From a virus, in IMG/VR virus record IMGVR_UViG_3300047550_003005, positions 1 to 54,387 of that record: 54,387 bases of DNA; one strand, written 5' to 3'. Positions 16,405 through 24,386 of this stretch are shown here, piece after piece. Under the pieces are notes generated by a model, which saw only the letters and a program-made list of their open reading frames with translations, had not been told where the DNA came from and made no database searches. Position 1 is the stretch's first letter; every line of letters begins with the position of its first letter. Position numbers and translations under genes: made by a program.

Positions 16405-18486
16405 ATGAGTGAAACCAGCGCAAAGTCCATCAGGGCAGCACGGGAGGCCAAGGCAAAGCGCTTGGGCTCTGCGGGCGATCCGAAGCAGAAGGTGGATGCT
16501 TCCACCTGGACGCCGCCTGAGATGATGAACACGAATGCCAAGACCGGGCTTCGGCCTGTGTCCCGGCGCGCGTTCAAGCGTGGCGGCAAGGTGGGCATGG
16601 AGGCTGAAGGCTCCTGCGGCCCTACCCGAGCTGACCGCAAGCCGCGCAAGAGCGGCGGCGAGGCCAAGGCTTGGATGGCTGCCAAGATTAACCGTGATGT
16701 GAAGGAAGCCAATGCAGAGCTTGGCAAGCCGCATGTCGGGGGTATGAAGAAGGGTGGCCGGGCGAAGCGTCAGACTGGTGGCATGCTGCCGGAAGGTGCG
16801 CGCCAGGGCATTCAGCGCACTTCTGCCTTGATGGCGCGTGATGCCGCTGATGAGATGGCCCGCCGCCAGCTTCAGCGTGAAAATCCGCCACCGCCGCCCC
16901 CGTCTGAGCGTGAAGCGCCGCTTGATAACCGTTCAACGCGCGAATTGATGGACCGCATGCAGGACGGCATGAAGAAGGGTGGCCGCGCCAAGAAGCAGAT
17001 GGGTGGCATATCCGGTGATCCGCGCCAGGGCGCCGCTGCGATGATGCAGAAGGCCGCTGCCATGGGTAACGTGCCTGCTGACCGCATGGCCTTCAGCCGC
17101 CTTCAGAAAGGCCGCGCTGCCACGATGGCGGGGCTGAAGAAGGGCGGTAAGGTCAGCCACCAGGAGTGGGAGCATTCCAAGGCTGATTTGAAGCAGGACA
17201 AGAAGCTGGCCAAAAAGCATGGCATGAGCATGGAGCAGTGGGAGGAATCCGCTCTTGATGCGAAGCATGACAAGCAGCAATCCACCGAAGGACTGAAGAA
17301 GGGTGGCCGGATTGCGAAGCGGGGCGGCGGCGAGCTTTCTGTAACAACGCCATCCTCTTCTGGTCTGTCTGCATCGCGCCCCCGGTACACGATTGCGCCT
17401 CGTGTCCCTGGCCCTCGCGCTGCCATGGACCCGCGCGTTTTGGCTGGTGAAGTCCTTGTTTTGGGCATGCAGCCATCTGCGGCCAATGCTGGCGAACAAG
17501 AGGCATTGCGGGACTATCTGCGCACCGCGACTTTGCCTGATTACAGTGAACAGGCTGCCGCTGCGCCGCGTTTAAGCCGTGGTTCTGAGCCTTTTTATGC
17601 TGAGGATGCGGCAGGCGGGCAGTATTACAATCCCAGCCCACGGGCTTCATACGCTGAAGAAATGGCAGCGGCGGCTCCTGCGCCTCGCCCGCGCCCGGCA
17701 CCTCGGGCTGCTGCACCTCAAGCTGATGCTGCCAGCAGGCAGAGCGAGCTTGAGAAAATTGCGATGGGCGCTGTTTTGAGCGACATGATGAAGGGCGGCT
17801 ATGAACAGCCTGAGCGCGGGTTCTTTGACCGCCTTGGCCTGCGCCGCACCTATGAGACTGGTGAAGGCCGCCCCAGCACCGGCAGCCTGTCTGGTGATCT
17901 TCGCGAATTGGGTCGCACCCTTGGCTTCAAGAAGGGCGGCAAGGTGATGGAAGGCAACTACACGGGCGGCACCCGCCCGACTGGTGGCCGGATTGCGAAG
18001 AAGGGCGGTGGTCGCGCCAAGGGCAAGACCAACATCATCATCTCGATCAATCCTGGCGCTGGCGCTGCTGGTGGCCCAGGCATGATGCCTCCGGGCAACT
18101 TGCCGCCGGGTGCTGGTGCGCGTCCTGGCGCTGGTGGTTTGCCGGTGCCGGTTGCTGGCCCTCCTGGGGCCGGTGCGCCGCCTCCGATGCCGATGCCTGT
18201 TCCTGTGCCTATGCCGATGGGCGCAGGCGCTGGCGGGCCTCCTATGCCGCCTCCTGGCGCGATGCCGCGCAAGGCCGGTGGCCGTGCGTATCGTTCCTAT
18301 AAGGACATGGATGCGGGCGCTGGTAGTGGTCTGGGGCGGTTGGAGAAGACCGAAATCCAAGAACACAAGCGCGGTGAGCGTAAGGCCGGTGGCCGCACCT
18401 ACCGTTCTTACAAAGATATGGATGCCGGTGCTGGCAGCGGGCTTGGGCGGTTAGAGAAAACCGAAATCCAAGCGCGCAAGAGGTGA
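16405..18486 (+). CDS. Basic KKGGR-repeat virion protein
   Basis: A 693-aa very basic, low-complexity protein. Its main feature is a short motif repeated about nine times, K-K-G-G-(R/K) or close variants, spread from residue 54 to the C-terminus and separated by Ala/Pro/Gly-rich spacers. A Met/Pro/Gly-rich stretch lies at about 560-620. The last about 70 residues are two 33-aa tandem repeats ([18 protein letters not shown]) matching at 30 of 33 positions, although the DNA differs mainly at third positions. It could condense DNA or act as an internal head protein. AGGAGATC precedes ATG 16405. Confidence 0.7.
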   Translation: MSETSAKSIRAAREAKAKRLGSAGDPKQKVDASTWTPPEMMNTNAKTGLRPVSRRAFKRGGKVGMEAEGSCGPTRADRKPRKSGGEAKAWMAAKINRDVKEANAELGKPHVGGMKKGGRAKRQTGGMLPEGARQGIQRTSALMARDAADEMARRQLQRENPPPPPPSEREAPLDNRSTRELMDRMQDGMKKGGRAKKQMGGISGDPRQGAAAMMQKAAAMGNVPADRMAFSRLQKGRAATMAGLKKGGKVSHQEWEHSKADLKQDKKLAKKHGMSMEQWEESALDAKHDKQQSTEGLKKGGRIAKRGGGELSVTTPSSSGLSASRPRYTIAPRVPGPRAAMDPRVLAGEVLVLGMQPSAANAGEQEALRDYLRTATLPDYSEQAAAAPRLSRGSEPFYAEDAAGGQYYNPSPRASYAEEMAAAAPAPRPRPAPRAAAPQADAASRQSELEKIAMGAVLSDMMKGGYEQPERGFFDRLGLRRTYETGEGRPSTGSLSGDLRELGRTLGFKKGGKVMEGNYTGGTRPTGGRIAKKGGGRAKGKTNIIISINPGAGAAGGPGMMPPGNLPPGAGARPGAGGLPVPVAGPPGAGAPPPMPMPVPVPMPMGAGAGGPPMPPPGAMPRKAGGRAYRSYKDMDAGAGSGLGRLEKTEIQEHKRGERKAGGRTYRSYKDMDAGAGSGLGRLEKTEIQARKR

Positions 18487-18527
18487 GGTAGGTAGGGTCA
18501 GCGCGGCGAAGTCTGAATGCCTATCTC

Positions 18528-18561
18528 GGGCGGCAGTGTCACCCCTCTGACGCTGCCGCCC
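18528..18561. terminator. Long GC-rich hairpin
   Basis: A 14-bp stem (GGGCGGCAGTGTCA with TGACGCTGCCGCCC, one T-G wobble) with a 6-nt loop in the 109-bp gap after the KKGGR gene. There is no T-run, so it may be a processing site, a mRNA-stabilising structure or a weak terminator. Confidence 0.5.
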
Positions 18562-18595
18562 TCCTATCCACAAGAGGGGCAGACGAGGGGGTCTG

Positions 18596-18805
18596 ATGTT
18601 GACGAATGCAGCGCTCTTTGAGCGCGAATTGAAGATATTGATCGCTGAAGAAATTGAGCGATTGAAAGAGAATTTGACTACCACGCCAAGAAACATGGAA
18701 GGCGCCGGTAGCATCACCTACCTCCAGGGGGGAATCGCTTCCCTGCGAGGGTTAGATGATCTGATGGAAATCGCAAAGACCAAATCAGATCAGCGTTCAC
18801 GGTAA
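18596..18805 (+). CDS. Small helical protein (69 aa)
   Basis: A 69-aa charged helical protein (FERELKILIAEEIERLKENL), then Gly-rich and again helical (LRGLDDLMEIAKT). GAGGGGGTCTG precedes the ATG. This size and composition are common for a small protein in front of the co-chaperonin and scaffold in related phages; the role is unknown. Confidence 0.65.
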   Translation: MLTNAALFERELKILIAEEIERLKENLTTTPRNMEGAGSITYLQGGIASLRGLDDLMEIAKTKSDQRSR

Positions 18806-18823
18806 AAGAGAGGGGAAAACTCA

Positions 18824-19216
18824 ATGCCGTTTATGATTATGGAACACGACAAAGACCCAAAGCAGAAATTGCTTGATGAAATCGGCGATATCTCTGCCTT
18901 TGACATTTTCAACAATCAAATCCTGGTCGCGGTCTATATCCGCCCCAACAAAACCAAGTCCGGCATCTATCTTAGCGATCAATCGCGTGAAGAAGACAAG
19001 GTGCAAGGCAAGGTTGGGCTTGTGGTGAAGAAAGGCCCGGCTGCTTTTGTTGATGAAACCAGTGAATGGTTCAAAGACATCTCGGTTGAGGTGAATGATT
19101 GGGTTGTTTTCCGGCCATCTGATGGCTGGAGCATCACGGTCAACAATGTCCTGTGCCGGATCATTGATGACACGGCAGTGCGGGGCAAGGTTGATGTCCC
19201 AGATCGCGTTTGGTGA
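18824..19216 (+). CDS. GroES-like co-chaperonin (Cpn10)
   Basis: A 130-aa protein with the Cpn10 beta-barrel pattern: QILVAVYIRPNKTKSGIYLS at about residues 32-51, a charged loop where GroES has its mobile GroEL-binding loop, then VQGKVGLVVKKGPAAF, VEVNDWVVFRPSDGW and NNVLCRIIDD. As with T4 gp31, it may replace host GroES so that GroEL can fold the capsid protein. Its place just before scaffold and capsid genes supports this. It is longer than bacterial GroES (about 97 aa) through an N-terminal extension and insertions. Confidence 0.8.
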   Translation: MPFMIMEHDKDPKQKLLDEIGDISAFDIFNNQILVAVYIRPNKTKSGIYLSDQSREEDKVQGKVGLVVKKGPAAFVDETSEWFKDISVEVNDWVVFRPSDGWSITVNNVLCRIIDDTAVRGKVDVPDRVW

Positions 19217-19227
19217 GGTGAAAAATC

Positions 19228-20139
19228 ATGTCTGAAACTGAAAAAGAGATCGAAATCGACTTTGATGCAGTAGAAAAAGCTGCAAAAGAGCCTGAAATCA
19301 AGATTGAGGAGGCGAAAGAAGCGCCTCCAGCCGAAATTTCTCCTGAAGATGGCATTGAAACGCTGAAAAAACGCTTTGAAGAGGAGCGTTTGGCGCGGAT
19401 TGAGGCAGAAAGGAGGGCTGAAACGGCTGCGCGTATGGCCCATGAAGCCCGTGGGCAGGTGGATGAAGGCAATTTGCAGCTTGTAACCAGCGCAATTGAC
19501 ACGCTGAAGCGCGAAACCGACATCCTGAAAGCCAATTTGCGGGCTGCAATGGCTACCGGAGACTATTCTGCTGCGGCAGATGCTCAGGAAGCCATGGCGG
19601 ATGCCAAGGCCAAGCTGCTTCAGCTTGAAAATGGCCGCGCAGCCTTGCAGGAGCAGGCCAAAAACCCGCGAATTCATCCACAGCAAATCCCGGCTTACGA
19701 TCCTGTGGAAACGCTGGCTTCCCAGCTCTCCCCCAGGTCTGCTGCGTGGGTTCGCGCCCATCCTGAGTTTGCCCGCAATGAGCGGCTGACCCAGAAGATG
19801 GTTGCGGCGCACAATCTGGTCACGGCGGATGGCGTACAACCGGATACCGATGAGTATTTTGAGTCGGTGGAGCGTATCCTGGGGGTGCAGGCCCCTGCGG
19901 CCTCTGTGGCTGCCGCTGAGGCCCCTATGTCTGCTGCCTCGGCGCCTACCCAGCGTCGATCTTCCCCGGCTGCTGCGCCCGTCAGCAGGTCTGGGACAGG
20001 CACTGGCGGCGGCAGCCCCAATGTGGTGCGGCTTTCTGCCCAAGAGCGTGAAATGGCCCAGATGATGGGCATGACTGCTGAAGAGTATGCGCGCAACAAG
20101 CTTGCCCTGATCAAAGACGGCAAGCTGACCAAGCATTGA
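19228..20139 (+). CDS. Scaffolding protein
   Basis: A 303-aa acidic, highly charged protein with an extended coiled coil (ETLKKRFEEERLARIEAERR to about residue 150), a helical middle containing SAAWVRAHPEFARNERLTQK, a Pro/Ala/Ser-rich linker, and a C-terminal helix pair (SAQEREMAQMMGMTAEEYAR). This layout and the position upstream of the capsid gene are typical of phage scaffolds that direct procapsid assembly and then leave. The call rests on composition and synteny, not on a sharp motif. Confidence 0.75.
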   Translation: MSETEKEIEIDFDAVEKAAKEPEIKIEEAKEAPPAEISPEDGIETLKKRFEEERLARIEAERRAETAARMAHEARGQVDEGNLQLVTSAIDTLKRETDILKANLRAAMATGDYSAAADAQEAMADAKAKLLQLENGRAALQEQAKNPRIHPQQIPAYDPVETLASQLSPRSAAWVRAHPEFARNERLTQKMVAAHNLVTADGVQPDTDEYFESVERILGVQAPAASVAAAEAPMSAASAPTQRRSSPAAAPVSRSGTGTGGGSPNVVRLSAQEREMAQMMGMTAEEYARNKLALIKDGKLTKH

Positions 20140-20147
20140 GAAACGCC

Positions 20148-20462
20148 ATGACCAATCAAGAACCCGGCCTTTCTTTGGAACAGGCAAAAGCTATTGTTGC
20201 GAGCAAGGTTGCCCCCAAGGTGACTGAGGAAAGCATCAAAGCAAAAATTGCAAAAGTTTCGTATCTTGGTCAAGAAACCACAACCATTTGCATAATTGAA
20301 ATGCTGAATGGGTTTAAGGTTATTGGCCATTCAACCCCGGCATCTGTTGCGAATTATGATGGCGCGGTTGGAGAGCGATATGCCTATGACAATGCTTTCA
20401 AGCAGCTTTGGCAGCTTGAAGGTTATTTGCTCCGTGAAATGCTTCATATTGAAGGGAAATGA
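20148..20462 (+). CDS. Gp49-like (N4 gp49 / Sf6 gp66) family protein
   Basis: A 104-aa protein matching the small family named after N4 gp49 and Sf6 gene 66: VTEESIKAKIAKVSYLG, then a beta stretch (TTICIIEMLNGFKVIGHSTPA), VANYDGAVGERYAYDNAF and the closing QLWQLEGYLLREML. The family is widespread in tailed phages and its function is not established. ATG 20148 is preferred to a TTG at 20136 that lies within the scaffold stop region. It overlaps the next gene by ATGA. Confidence 0.8.
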   Translation: MTNQEPGLSLEQAKAIVASKVAPKVTEESIKAKIAKVSYLGQETTTICIIEMLNGFKVIGHSTPASVANYDGAVGERYAYDNAFKQLWQLEGYLLREMLHIEGK

Positions 20463-21079
20463 AGATGGAAAATGTACCGATGCGCCGTGGTCGGCGCCCC
20501 CGCATGGCGAAACCTGAGCTTGCTGCCCAGGTTGAAGGTGAAACGCCGGAAGTGGATGCCGTGGCTGAAGCCCCGGTAACGCCTGCTAGGGTGCTGCGCC
20601 CGCCCATGCGTAAGGATTACTCCCTGGCCTCTGCGGAAAGCCGCACGGCTGAAATCCTGGGCCATGTTGGCACGGTGGCTGAAGGGGTTGATGAATTCTA
20701 CATTGACCGCTCCAGGCTGCCGCCGGGCTGGGATGCCGAATGGAAGACCAAGACCGTGCTGGGGGCTGAAGACCCGGCCCAGATGGTTTCCTATGCCCGC
20801 ATGGGCTGGGAGCCAGCGCCATTAGATATGTTCCCTGAGATGATGCCGCAGGGCTGGAAGGGTAACACCATTGAGCGCAAGGGCATGATCCTGATGATCC
20901 GCCCCAAGAAGATCACCGACATGGTGCGGCAGGCTGATGCGCGGAAGGCGCGGGAGCAGATCAGGGCCAAGGAAGCGCAGCTTTCCTCGGCACCGGATGG
21001 GCAGTTCACTCGCGACCATGCCCAGGTGAAGCCGAAGATCAACAAGGGCTTTGAGCCCATGCCGATCCCGCAGGATTGA
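20459..21079 (+). CDS. Conserved virion-region protein (206 aa)
   Basis: A 206-aa basic protein. After a disordered N-terminus it has FYIDRSRLPPGWDAEWKTKT, a conserved-looking block with YARMGWEPAPLDMFPEM and IERKGMILMIRPKKITDM, and then a helical tail. The block with PPGWDAEWK and LM.RP is familiar from capsid-region proteins of other podovirus-like phages, but no function is attached to it. It is the last gene before the hairpins that separate this set from the capsid genes. Confidence 0.7.
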   Translation: MKMENVPMRRGRRPRMAKPELAAQVEGETPEVDAVAEAPVTPARVLRPPMRKDYSLASAESRTAEILGHVGTVAEGVDEFYIDRSRLPPGWDAEWKTKTVLGAEDPAQMVSYARMGWEPAPLDMFPEMMPQGWKGNTIERKGMILMIRPKKITDMVRQADARKAREQIRAKEAQLSSAPDGQFTRDHAQVKPKINKGFEPMPIPQD

Positions 21080-21084
21080 TCCTG

Positions 21085-21112
21085 ACCATTTTTCTGATGT
21101 CAGAAAAATGGT
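21085..21112. repeat. 28-bp near-perfect palindrome
   Basis: ACCATTTTTCTGA and TCAGAAAAATGGT are 13-bp complementary arms round a central TG, directly followed by a TTGACA and then the UUCG-loop terminator. It could be an operator, a recombination site or an RNA hairpin. Confidence 0.6.
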
Positions 21113-21124
21113 TGACACAAACTG

Positions 21125-21145
21125 AAGGGGGCTTCGGCCCCCTTT
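21125..21145. terminator. UUCG tetraloop hairpin terminator
   Basis: AAGGGGGC-TTCG-GCCCCCTT: an 8-bp stem on the very stable UUCG tetraloop, then TTA. The core GGGGGC-TTCG-GCCCCC recurs at 23681. It separates the packaging/scaffold run from the capsid run. Confidence 0.65.
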
Positions 21146-21161
21146 ACCCCCACAAAATGTG

Positions 21162-21191
21162 TTGATATTTTTGGGGGTGTGGGCGTATGGT
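21162..21191 (+). promoter_or_regulatory. Putative capsid-operon promoter
   Basis: TTGATA and TATGGT are 18 nt apart, downstream of the UUCG hairpin and about 100 nt before the decoration-like gene. The capsid genes need high output, so a dedicated promoter here is plausible. It is read by eye only. Confidence 0.45.
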
Positions 21192-21289
21192 CCACATTGC
21201 CTTCCCCCGGTGTGGAAGGTTTGAGCCTCTTTCTGCTCCCTAGCCGCCCCGGTGCGCGGTAACGGCGCTTTCAATCGGAGGACCGATTC

Positions 21290-21919
21290 GTGGCAAACAC
21301 GAATACCCCCTTCGGCTTTGCGCAGTACCAAGGCGGCGCTGGTGGGGCTCCCACCTTCGCTCAGACGGCACGGCGCATTGCCTCTTCCAATACTACGCCG
21401 ATCTATTTCGGCGATCCGGTCATGCCGGTGGTCAGCACGGCCAACGGTTACATCACCCAGGCTTCTCCTGGCACCACGACCCTCGCGGGCATTTTCGTGG
21501 GCTGTCAGTATGTGTCCGTTTCTCAGAAAAGGACCGTGTGGTCCAATTTCTGGCCGGGCTCTGACGCCAACGGCGATGTGATTGCCTATGTCATTGACGA
21601 TCCGAATGCTCGCTTCGTCGTGATGGGCAACAGCACGACTTTCAACATTTCTGGCACCCTTTCCGCGTATGGCTCTTCGCCTATTGGCAAGTATGCTCAA
21701 TTCGCGATTGGTTCTGGCAACAGCACCAGCGGGATTTCCGGCGCGTATCTCAACTCTGTTGGTACGACCGTGACGTTCCCGTTCATTGTTGTTGACCTGA
21801 TCACCGCCCCTCCGGGCGCGAATGGTGCCGATCCGACGACCGCCTATAACCATGTGGTTGTTGGGTTCAACAATGAGTGGCTCCGCACCAATGGTGCTGG
21901 CCCGACCGGCATCTCGTAA
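21290..21919 (+). CDS. Capsid decoration-like structural protein
   Basis: A 209-aa Gly/Thr/Ser-rich beta protein beginning ANTNTPFGFAQYQGGAG, with IYFGDPVMPV, GYITQASPGTTTLAGIFVG and a C-terminal VVGFNNEWLRTN. Proteins that open with PFGF.P and carry a FGDPV strand occur next to major capsid genes in podovirus-like phages and are thought to be head-decorating or minor head proteins. The GTG start at 21290 has GGAGGACCG upstream. Codon choice is more GC-biased and restricted than in most genes here, as expected for an abundant protein. Confidence 0.7.
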   Translation: MANTNTPFGFAQYQGGAGGAPTFAQTARRIASSNTTPIYFGDPVMPVVSTANGYITQASPGTTTLAGIFVGCQYVSVSQKRTVWSNFWPGSDANGDVIAYVIDDPNARFVVMGNSTTFNISGTLSAYGSSPIGKYAQFAIGSGNSTSGISGAYLNSVGTTVTFPFIVVDLITAPPGANGADPTTAYNHVVVGFNNEWLRTNGAGPTGIS

Positions 21920-21933
21920 GGAGGGCATGAACC

Positions 21934-22848
21934 ATGGCTGTGAATCTTTCGGCTATTAAAGACCTGCTCCTCCCCGGTCTGCGTGGTGTTGAAGGCAAGT
22001 ACGAGATGATCCCATCTCAGTACGACAAAATCTTCACCAAGCATGACTCCAAGATGGCGCTCGAGCGTACCGCTGAAATGCGTTACCTCGGCCTTGCCCA
22101 GCTCAAGACCGAAGGCGGCCAGACCGCTTTTGATAATGGCGCGGGTGAGCGTTTCGTCTATAACCAGGAGCATACGGAAATTGCGCTTGGCTATGCCATC
22201 ACTCGCAAGGCGATTGATGACAACCTGTACAAGACGCAGTTCCATCCGTCGAACCTCGGCCTGATTGAATCCTTTCAGCAGACCAAGGAAATCTACGGCG
22301 CGAACATCCTGAACACGGCGACGACCTACAATTCCGCCATCGGTGGTGACGGCGTGGCGCTTTGCTCCACCTCTCACCCGATTGATGGTGGCACTGTGGC
22401 GAACCGTCCGACCACGGATGTGGGCTTGAACGAAGCCACGCTGCTGAACGCGATGATTGCGGTGCGTACCAACTTCAAGGACCAAGCGGGCCTGAAGGTG
22501 TTTGCGCGGGCTCGCAAGCTGATCGTTCCGCCGCAGCTTGAACCGACCGCGATCCGTCTGACGAAGACTGAGCTGCGGCCCGGCACTGCTGACAACGATG
22601 TCAATGCCATTATGATGACGGCGGGTGGTCTGCCGGAATCCTATATGGTCAACGACTTCTTGACCTCGCAGTATGCTTGGTTCCTGCTGACGAACATTGA
22701 TGGCCTTTCCTACATGGAGCGCATCAAGTTTGAAACGGATATGCAGGTCGATTTCGTGACCGACAACCTCCTGGTCAAGGGCTATGAGCGGTACTCTTTC
22801 GGGTACTACAACTGGCGCTCGATCTATGGGTCGTTCCCGACTTCGTAA
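21934..22848 (+). CDS. Major capsid protein
   Basis: A 304-aa protein with an HK97-fold-like layout related to Mu-type head major subunits: an N-terminal helix (LSAIKDLLLPGLR), GAGERFVYNQEHTEIALGYAITRKAIDDNLY, a P-domain-like helix region with QTKEIYGANILNTA, and a C-terminal strand-rich part (KLIVPPQLEPTAIRLTKTEL, VDFVTDNLLVKGYERYSFGY). The position after a scaffold and next to a decoration-like gene, a strong AAGGAGGGC ribosome binding site, and highly biased codons all fit the main head subunit. Confidence 0.85.
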   Translation: MAVNLSAIKDLLLPGLRGVEGKYEMIPSQYDKIFTKHDSKMALERTAEMRYLGLAQLKTEGGQTAFDNGAGERFVYNQEHTEIALGYAITRKAIDDNLYKTQFHPSNLGLIESFQQTKEIYGANILNTATTYNSAIGGDGVALCSTSHPIDGGTVANRPTTDVGLNEATLLNAMIAVRTNFKDQAGLKVFARARKLIVPPQLEPTAIRLTKTELRPGTADNDVNAIMMTAGGLPESYMVNDFLTSQYAWFLLTNIDGLSYMERIKFETDMQVDFVTDNLLVKGYERYSFGYYNWRSIYGSFPTS

Positions 22849-22859
22849 TCCCCGTAACG

Positions 22860-22884
22860 GCCCCCTGGCATTGTGTCAGGGGGC
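22860..22884. terminator. Hairpin after capsid gene
   Basis: GCCCCCTG (22860-22867) pairs with CAGGGGGC (22877-22884) across a 9-nt loop. No T-run follows, so it may set mRNA ends or partial termination to keep capsid expression above that of downstream genes. Confidence 0.55.
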
Positions 22885-22905
22885 TAACTCAGGAAAGGGC
22901 TAAAA

Positions 22906-23358
22906 ATGGGTGCTACTCACTTTAGCGGTCCTGTTGTTTCGGGCGATTTGCAGCAGGGTGAAACCAATGGCCCCAACCAGGGCTTTGCGGTTCTGTCCCA
23001 GTCCACTTCGATCACCCAAAACAGCACGACTGCTGTTTCTTCCACGCTGTACATCCCGGCTGGCTCTCGGATCGTTGATTTCAACATTGACGTTCTGACG
23101 GCGTACAACTCTGCCACTTCTGCGACCCTGACCATCGGCACTGCTGCCGCTGGTACGCAGTATGTTGGCAGCATTGACGCCAAGACTGCCGGGCGCGCTG
23201 CGATTACCTACACGGCGGCGCAGCTTGCAGCAATGAATGGCGTCAGCGTCCTTGGTGTCGCTGCGCCTACCACTGCTCCGGTAGTGGTCACTGTAACCCC
23301 GGTCGGCGCGACATCTGCTGGATATGTCGTGGTGACTGTTCTTTATGTCCAGCAGTAA
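22906..23358 (+). CDS. Structural protein, beta-rich (150 aa)
   Basis: A 150-aa Thr/Val/Ala-rich protein with an alternating beta pattern (SSTLYIPAGSRIVDFNIDVL, ATLTIGTAAAGTQYVG, VVVTVTPVGATSAGYVVV). It contains no Cys and only a few Lys. This composition and the place right after the capsid gene fit a head-decoration or head-completion protein found in podovirus-like phages. The exact role is not shown by any motif. Confidence 0.7.
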   Translation: MGATHFSGPVVSGDLQQGETNGPNQGFAVLSQSTSITQNSTTAVSSTLYIPAGSRIVDFNIDVLTAYNSATSATLTIGTAAAGTQYVGSIDAKTAGRAAITYTAAQLAAMNGVSVLGVAAPTTAPVVVTVTPVGATSAGYVVVTVLYVQQ

Positions 23359-23369
23359 GGAGGACCGCT

Positions 23370-23675
23370 ATGAAGGGTCGTAAGGGTCGCGCGGCTGGTG
23401 GTGAGTCCCCGGCTGCTGGTTCCAAAGAATGGGAACAGGACTTGGCTTCCAAGCCGGAACGCCGCGTCAATGCTGCCACCATCATGAATGCCGCTGAAGA
23501 GCGCAAGCGTGGTGGTAAGGCTGTTGGTAAGGTGCATGGCGTTGCTGCCAAGATGCATGCTGGCCGCAAGGCTCGCAAGGCTGGTGGCAAGGTGGGTTCC
23601 AACATGAACCCGCTCTCCAGCGCGCATGCTGGCACCCCTGCCAAGGGCCGCAAGCTCGATAGCATGGGTCAGTGA
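23370..23675 (+). CDS. Small very basic Gly/Lys-rich protein
   Basis: A 101-aa protein (MKGRKGRAAGGESPAAG...) with about a quarter Lys plus Arg and repeated G-G-K/G-R elements (ERKRGGKAVGK, HAGRKARKAGGKVG) like those in the large protein at 16405. It looks disordered and suited to bind nucleic acid or pack inside the head. A strong AAGGAGGACC ribosome binding site precedes the ATG. Similar short basic proteins sit after capsid genes in other environmental phages. Confidence 0.7.
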   Translation: MKGRKGRAAGGESPAAGSKEWEQDLASKPERRVNAATIMNAAEERKRGGKAVGKVHGVAAKMHAGRKARKAGGKVGSNMNPLSSAHAGTPAKGRKLDSMGQ

Positions 23676-23680
23676 TTGGT

Positions 23681-23696
23681 GGGGGCTTCGGCCCCC
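23681..23696. terminator. Second UUCG tetraloop hairpin
   Basis: GGGGGC-TTCG-GCCCCC, identical at its 16-nt core to 21127-21142, followed by ATCTTTCCTTT. Likely a second partial terminator or mRNA-protecting structure in the capsid run. Confidence 0.6.
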
Positions 23697-23717
23697 ATCT
23701 TTCCTTTGGAGGGGATC

Positions 23718-23981
23718 ATGGCTGGAGCTTGGACGCGCAAGGAAGGGAAGAACCCTGAAGGCGGCCTGAATGCAAAGGGTCGTGCGTCACTGCGCGCAGA
23801 AGGTCGTGATATCAAGCCGCCTGTTTCACGGGAAACAGCGCAGAAGAGTGAAATGGCTGCCGCACGGCGCCGCAGTTTTTGTAGCCGGATGGAAGGTATG
23901 AAGGCCAAGCTGACCTCTGCCGCCACCGCGCGCGATCCTGACAGCAGGATCAATAAATCGCTTCGGAAGTGGGATTGCTGA
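23718..23981 (+). CDS. DUF6321-like small basic protein
   Basis: An 87-aa protein beginning AGAWTRKEGKNPEGGLNAKG and ending ARDPDSRINKSLRKWDC, with RRRSFCSRMEGMKAKLTSA between. This start-and-end pattern (WxRKEGKNPxGGLNxKGR ... SRINKxLRKWxC) is a well-known conserved phage family, which I recall as DUF6321; the number is from memory. Its function is unknown. ATG 23718 follows TGGAGGGGATC. It precedes two more small conserved basic proteins. Confidence 0.75.
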   Translation: MAGAWTRKEGKNPEGGLNAKGRASLRAEGRDIKPPVSRETAQKSEMAAARRRSFCSRMEGMKAKLTSAATARDPDSRINKSLRKWDC

Positions 23982-23982
23982 C

Positions 23983-24153
23983 ATGAGCAAAGCCATTCCC
24001 GAAAATCCGCGCCTCTGGGCTTCGGTGAAAACCCAGGCCAAGAAGAAATTTGATGTGTATCCCTCTGCCTATGCGAATGCCTGGGCATCGAAGGAATACA
24101 AGGCCAAGGGCGGCAAGTGGAGCGGTTCTGACAATAGGGTTGCCAAGAAATGA
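23983..24153 (+). CDS. Small conserved basic protein (56 aa)
   Basis: A 56-aa protein MSKAIPENPRLWASVKTQAK..., with the phrase FDVYPSAYANAWASKEYKAK and a Gly/Lys tail. The Y-P-S-A-Y-A-N-A-W core is a recurrent conserved element of small phage proteins encoded beside DUF6321-like genes. Its stop overlaps the ATG of the next gene (ATGA at 24150). Function unknown, probably a virion or assembly component. Confidence 0.75.
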   Translation: MSKAIPENPRLWASVKTQAKKKFDVYPSAYANAWASKEYKAKGGKWSGSDNRVAKK

Positions 24154-24386
24154 AGGGCGGCCTGGGCAAGTGGTTTGGCGAGAATTGGCGCGACATCAAG
24201 ACCGGCGAGGAATGTGGCCGCAGCGGGTCTGAGAAAGCCAAGCGCGCCTATCCTGCATGCCGCCCTGCTGCTGCCGCATCGCGAATGACATCTTCCCAAA
24301 AGGTTATGATGGCGGCTAAGAAGACAGGCTCAAATCGTGAAAGCTGGCCTGTTTCTCCGTCAGGCGCAAAGAAGGAGCATCGGTAA
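24150..24386 (+). CDS. Small conserved basic protein (78 aa)
   Basis: A 78-aa protein opening MKGGLGKWFGENWRDI and carrying ECGRSGSEKAKRAYPACRP and a Ser/Lys-rich end. The GLGKWF..W.DI plus CGRS...YP.C pattern is a recognised small phage family (DUF5872-like by memory). The two Cys could bind metal. It forms a tight trio with the two preceding genes, coupled by ATGA and TAATG overlaps. Confidence 0.7.
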   Translation: MKGGLGKWFGENWRDIKTGEECGRSGSEKAKRAYPACRPAAAASRMTSSQKVMMAAKKTGSNRESWPVSPSGAKKEHR

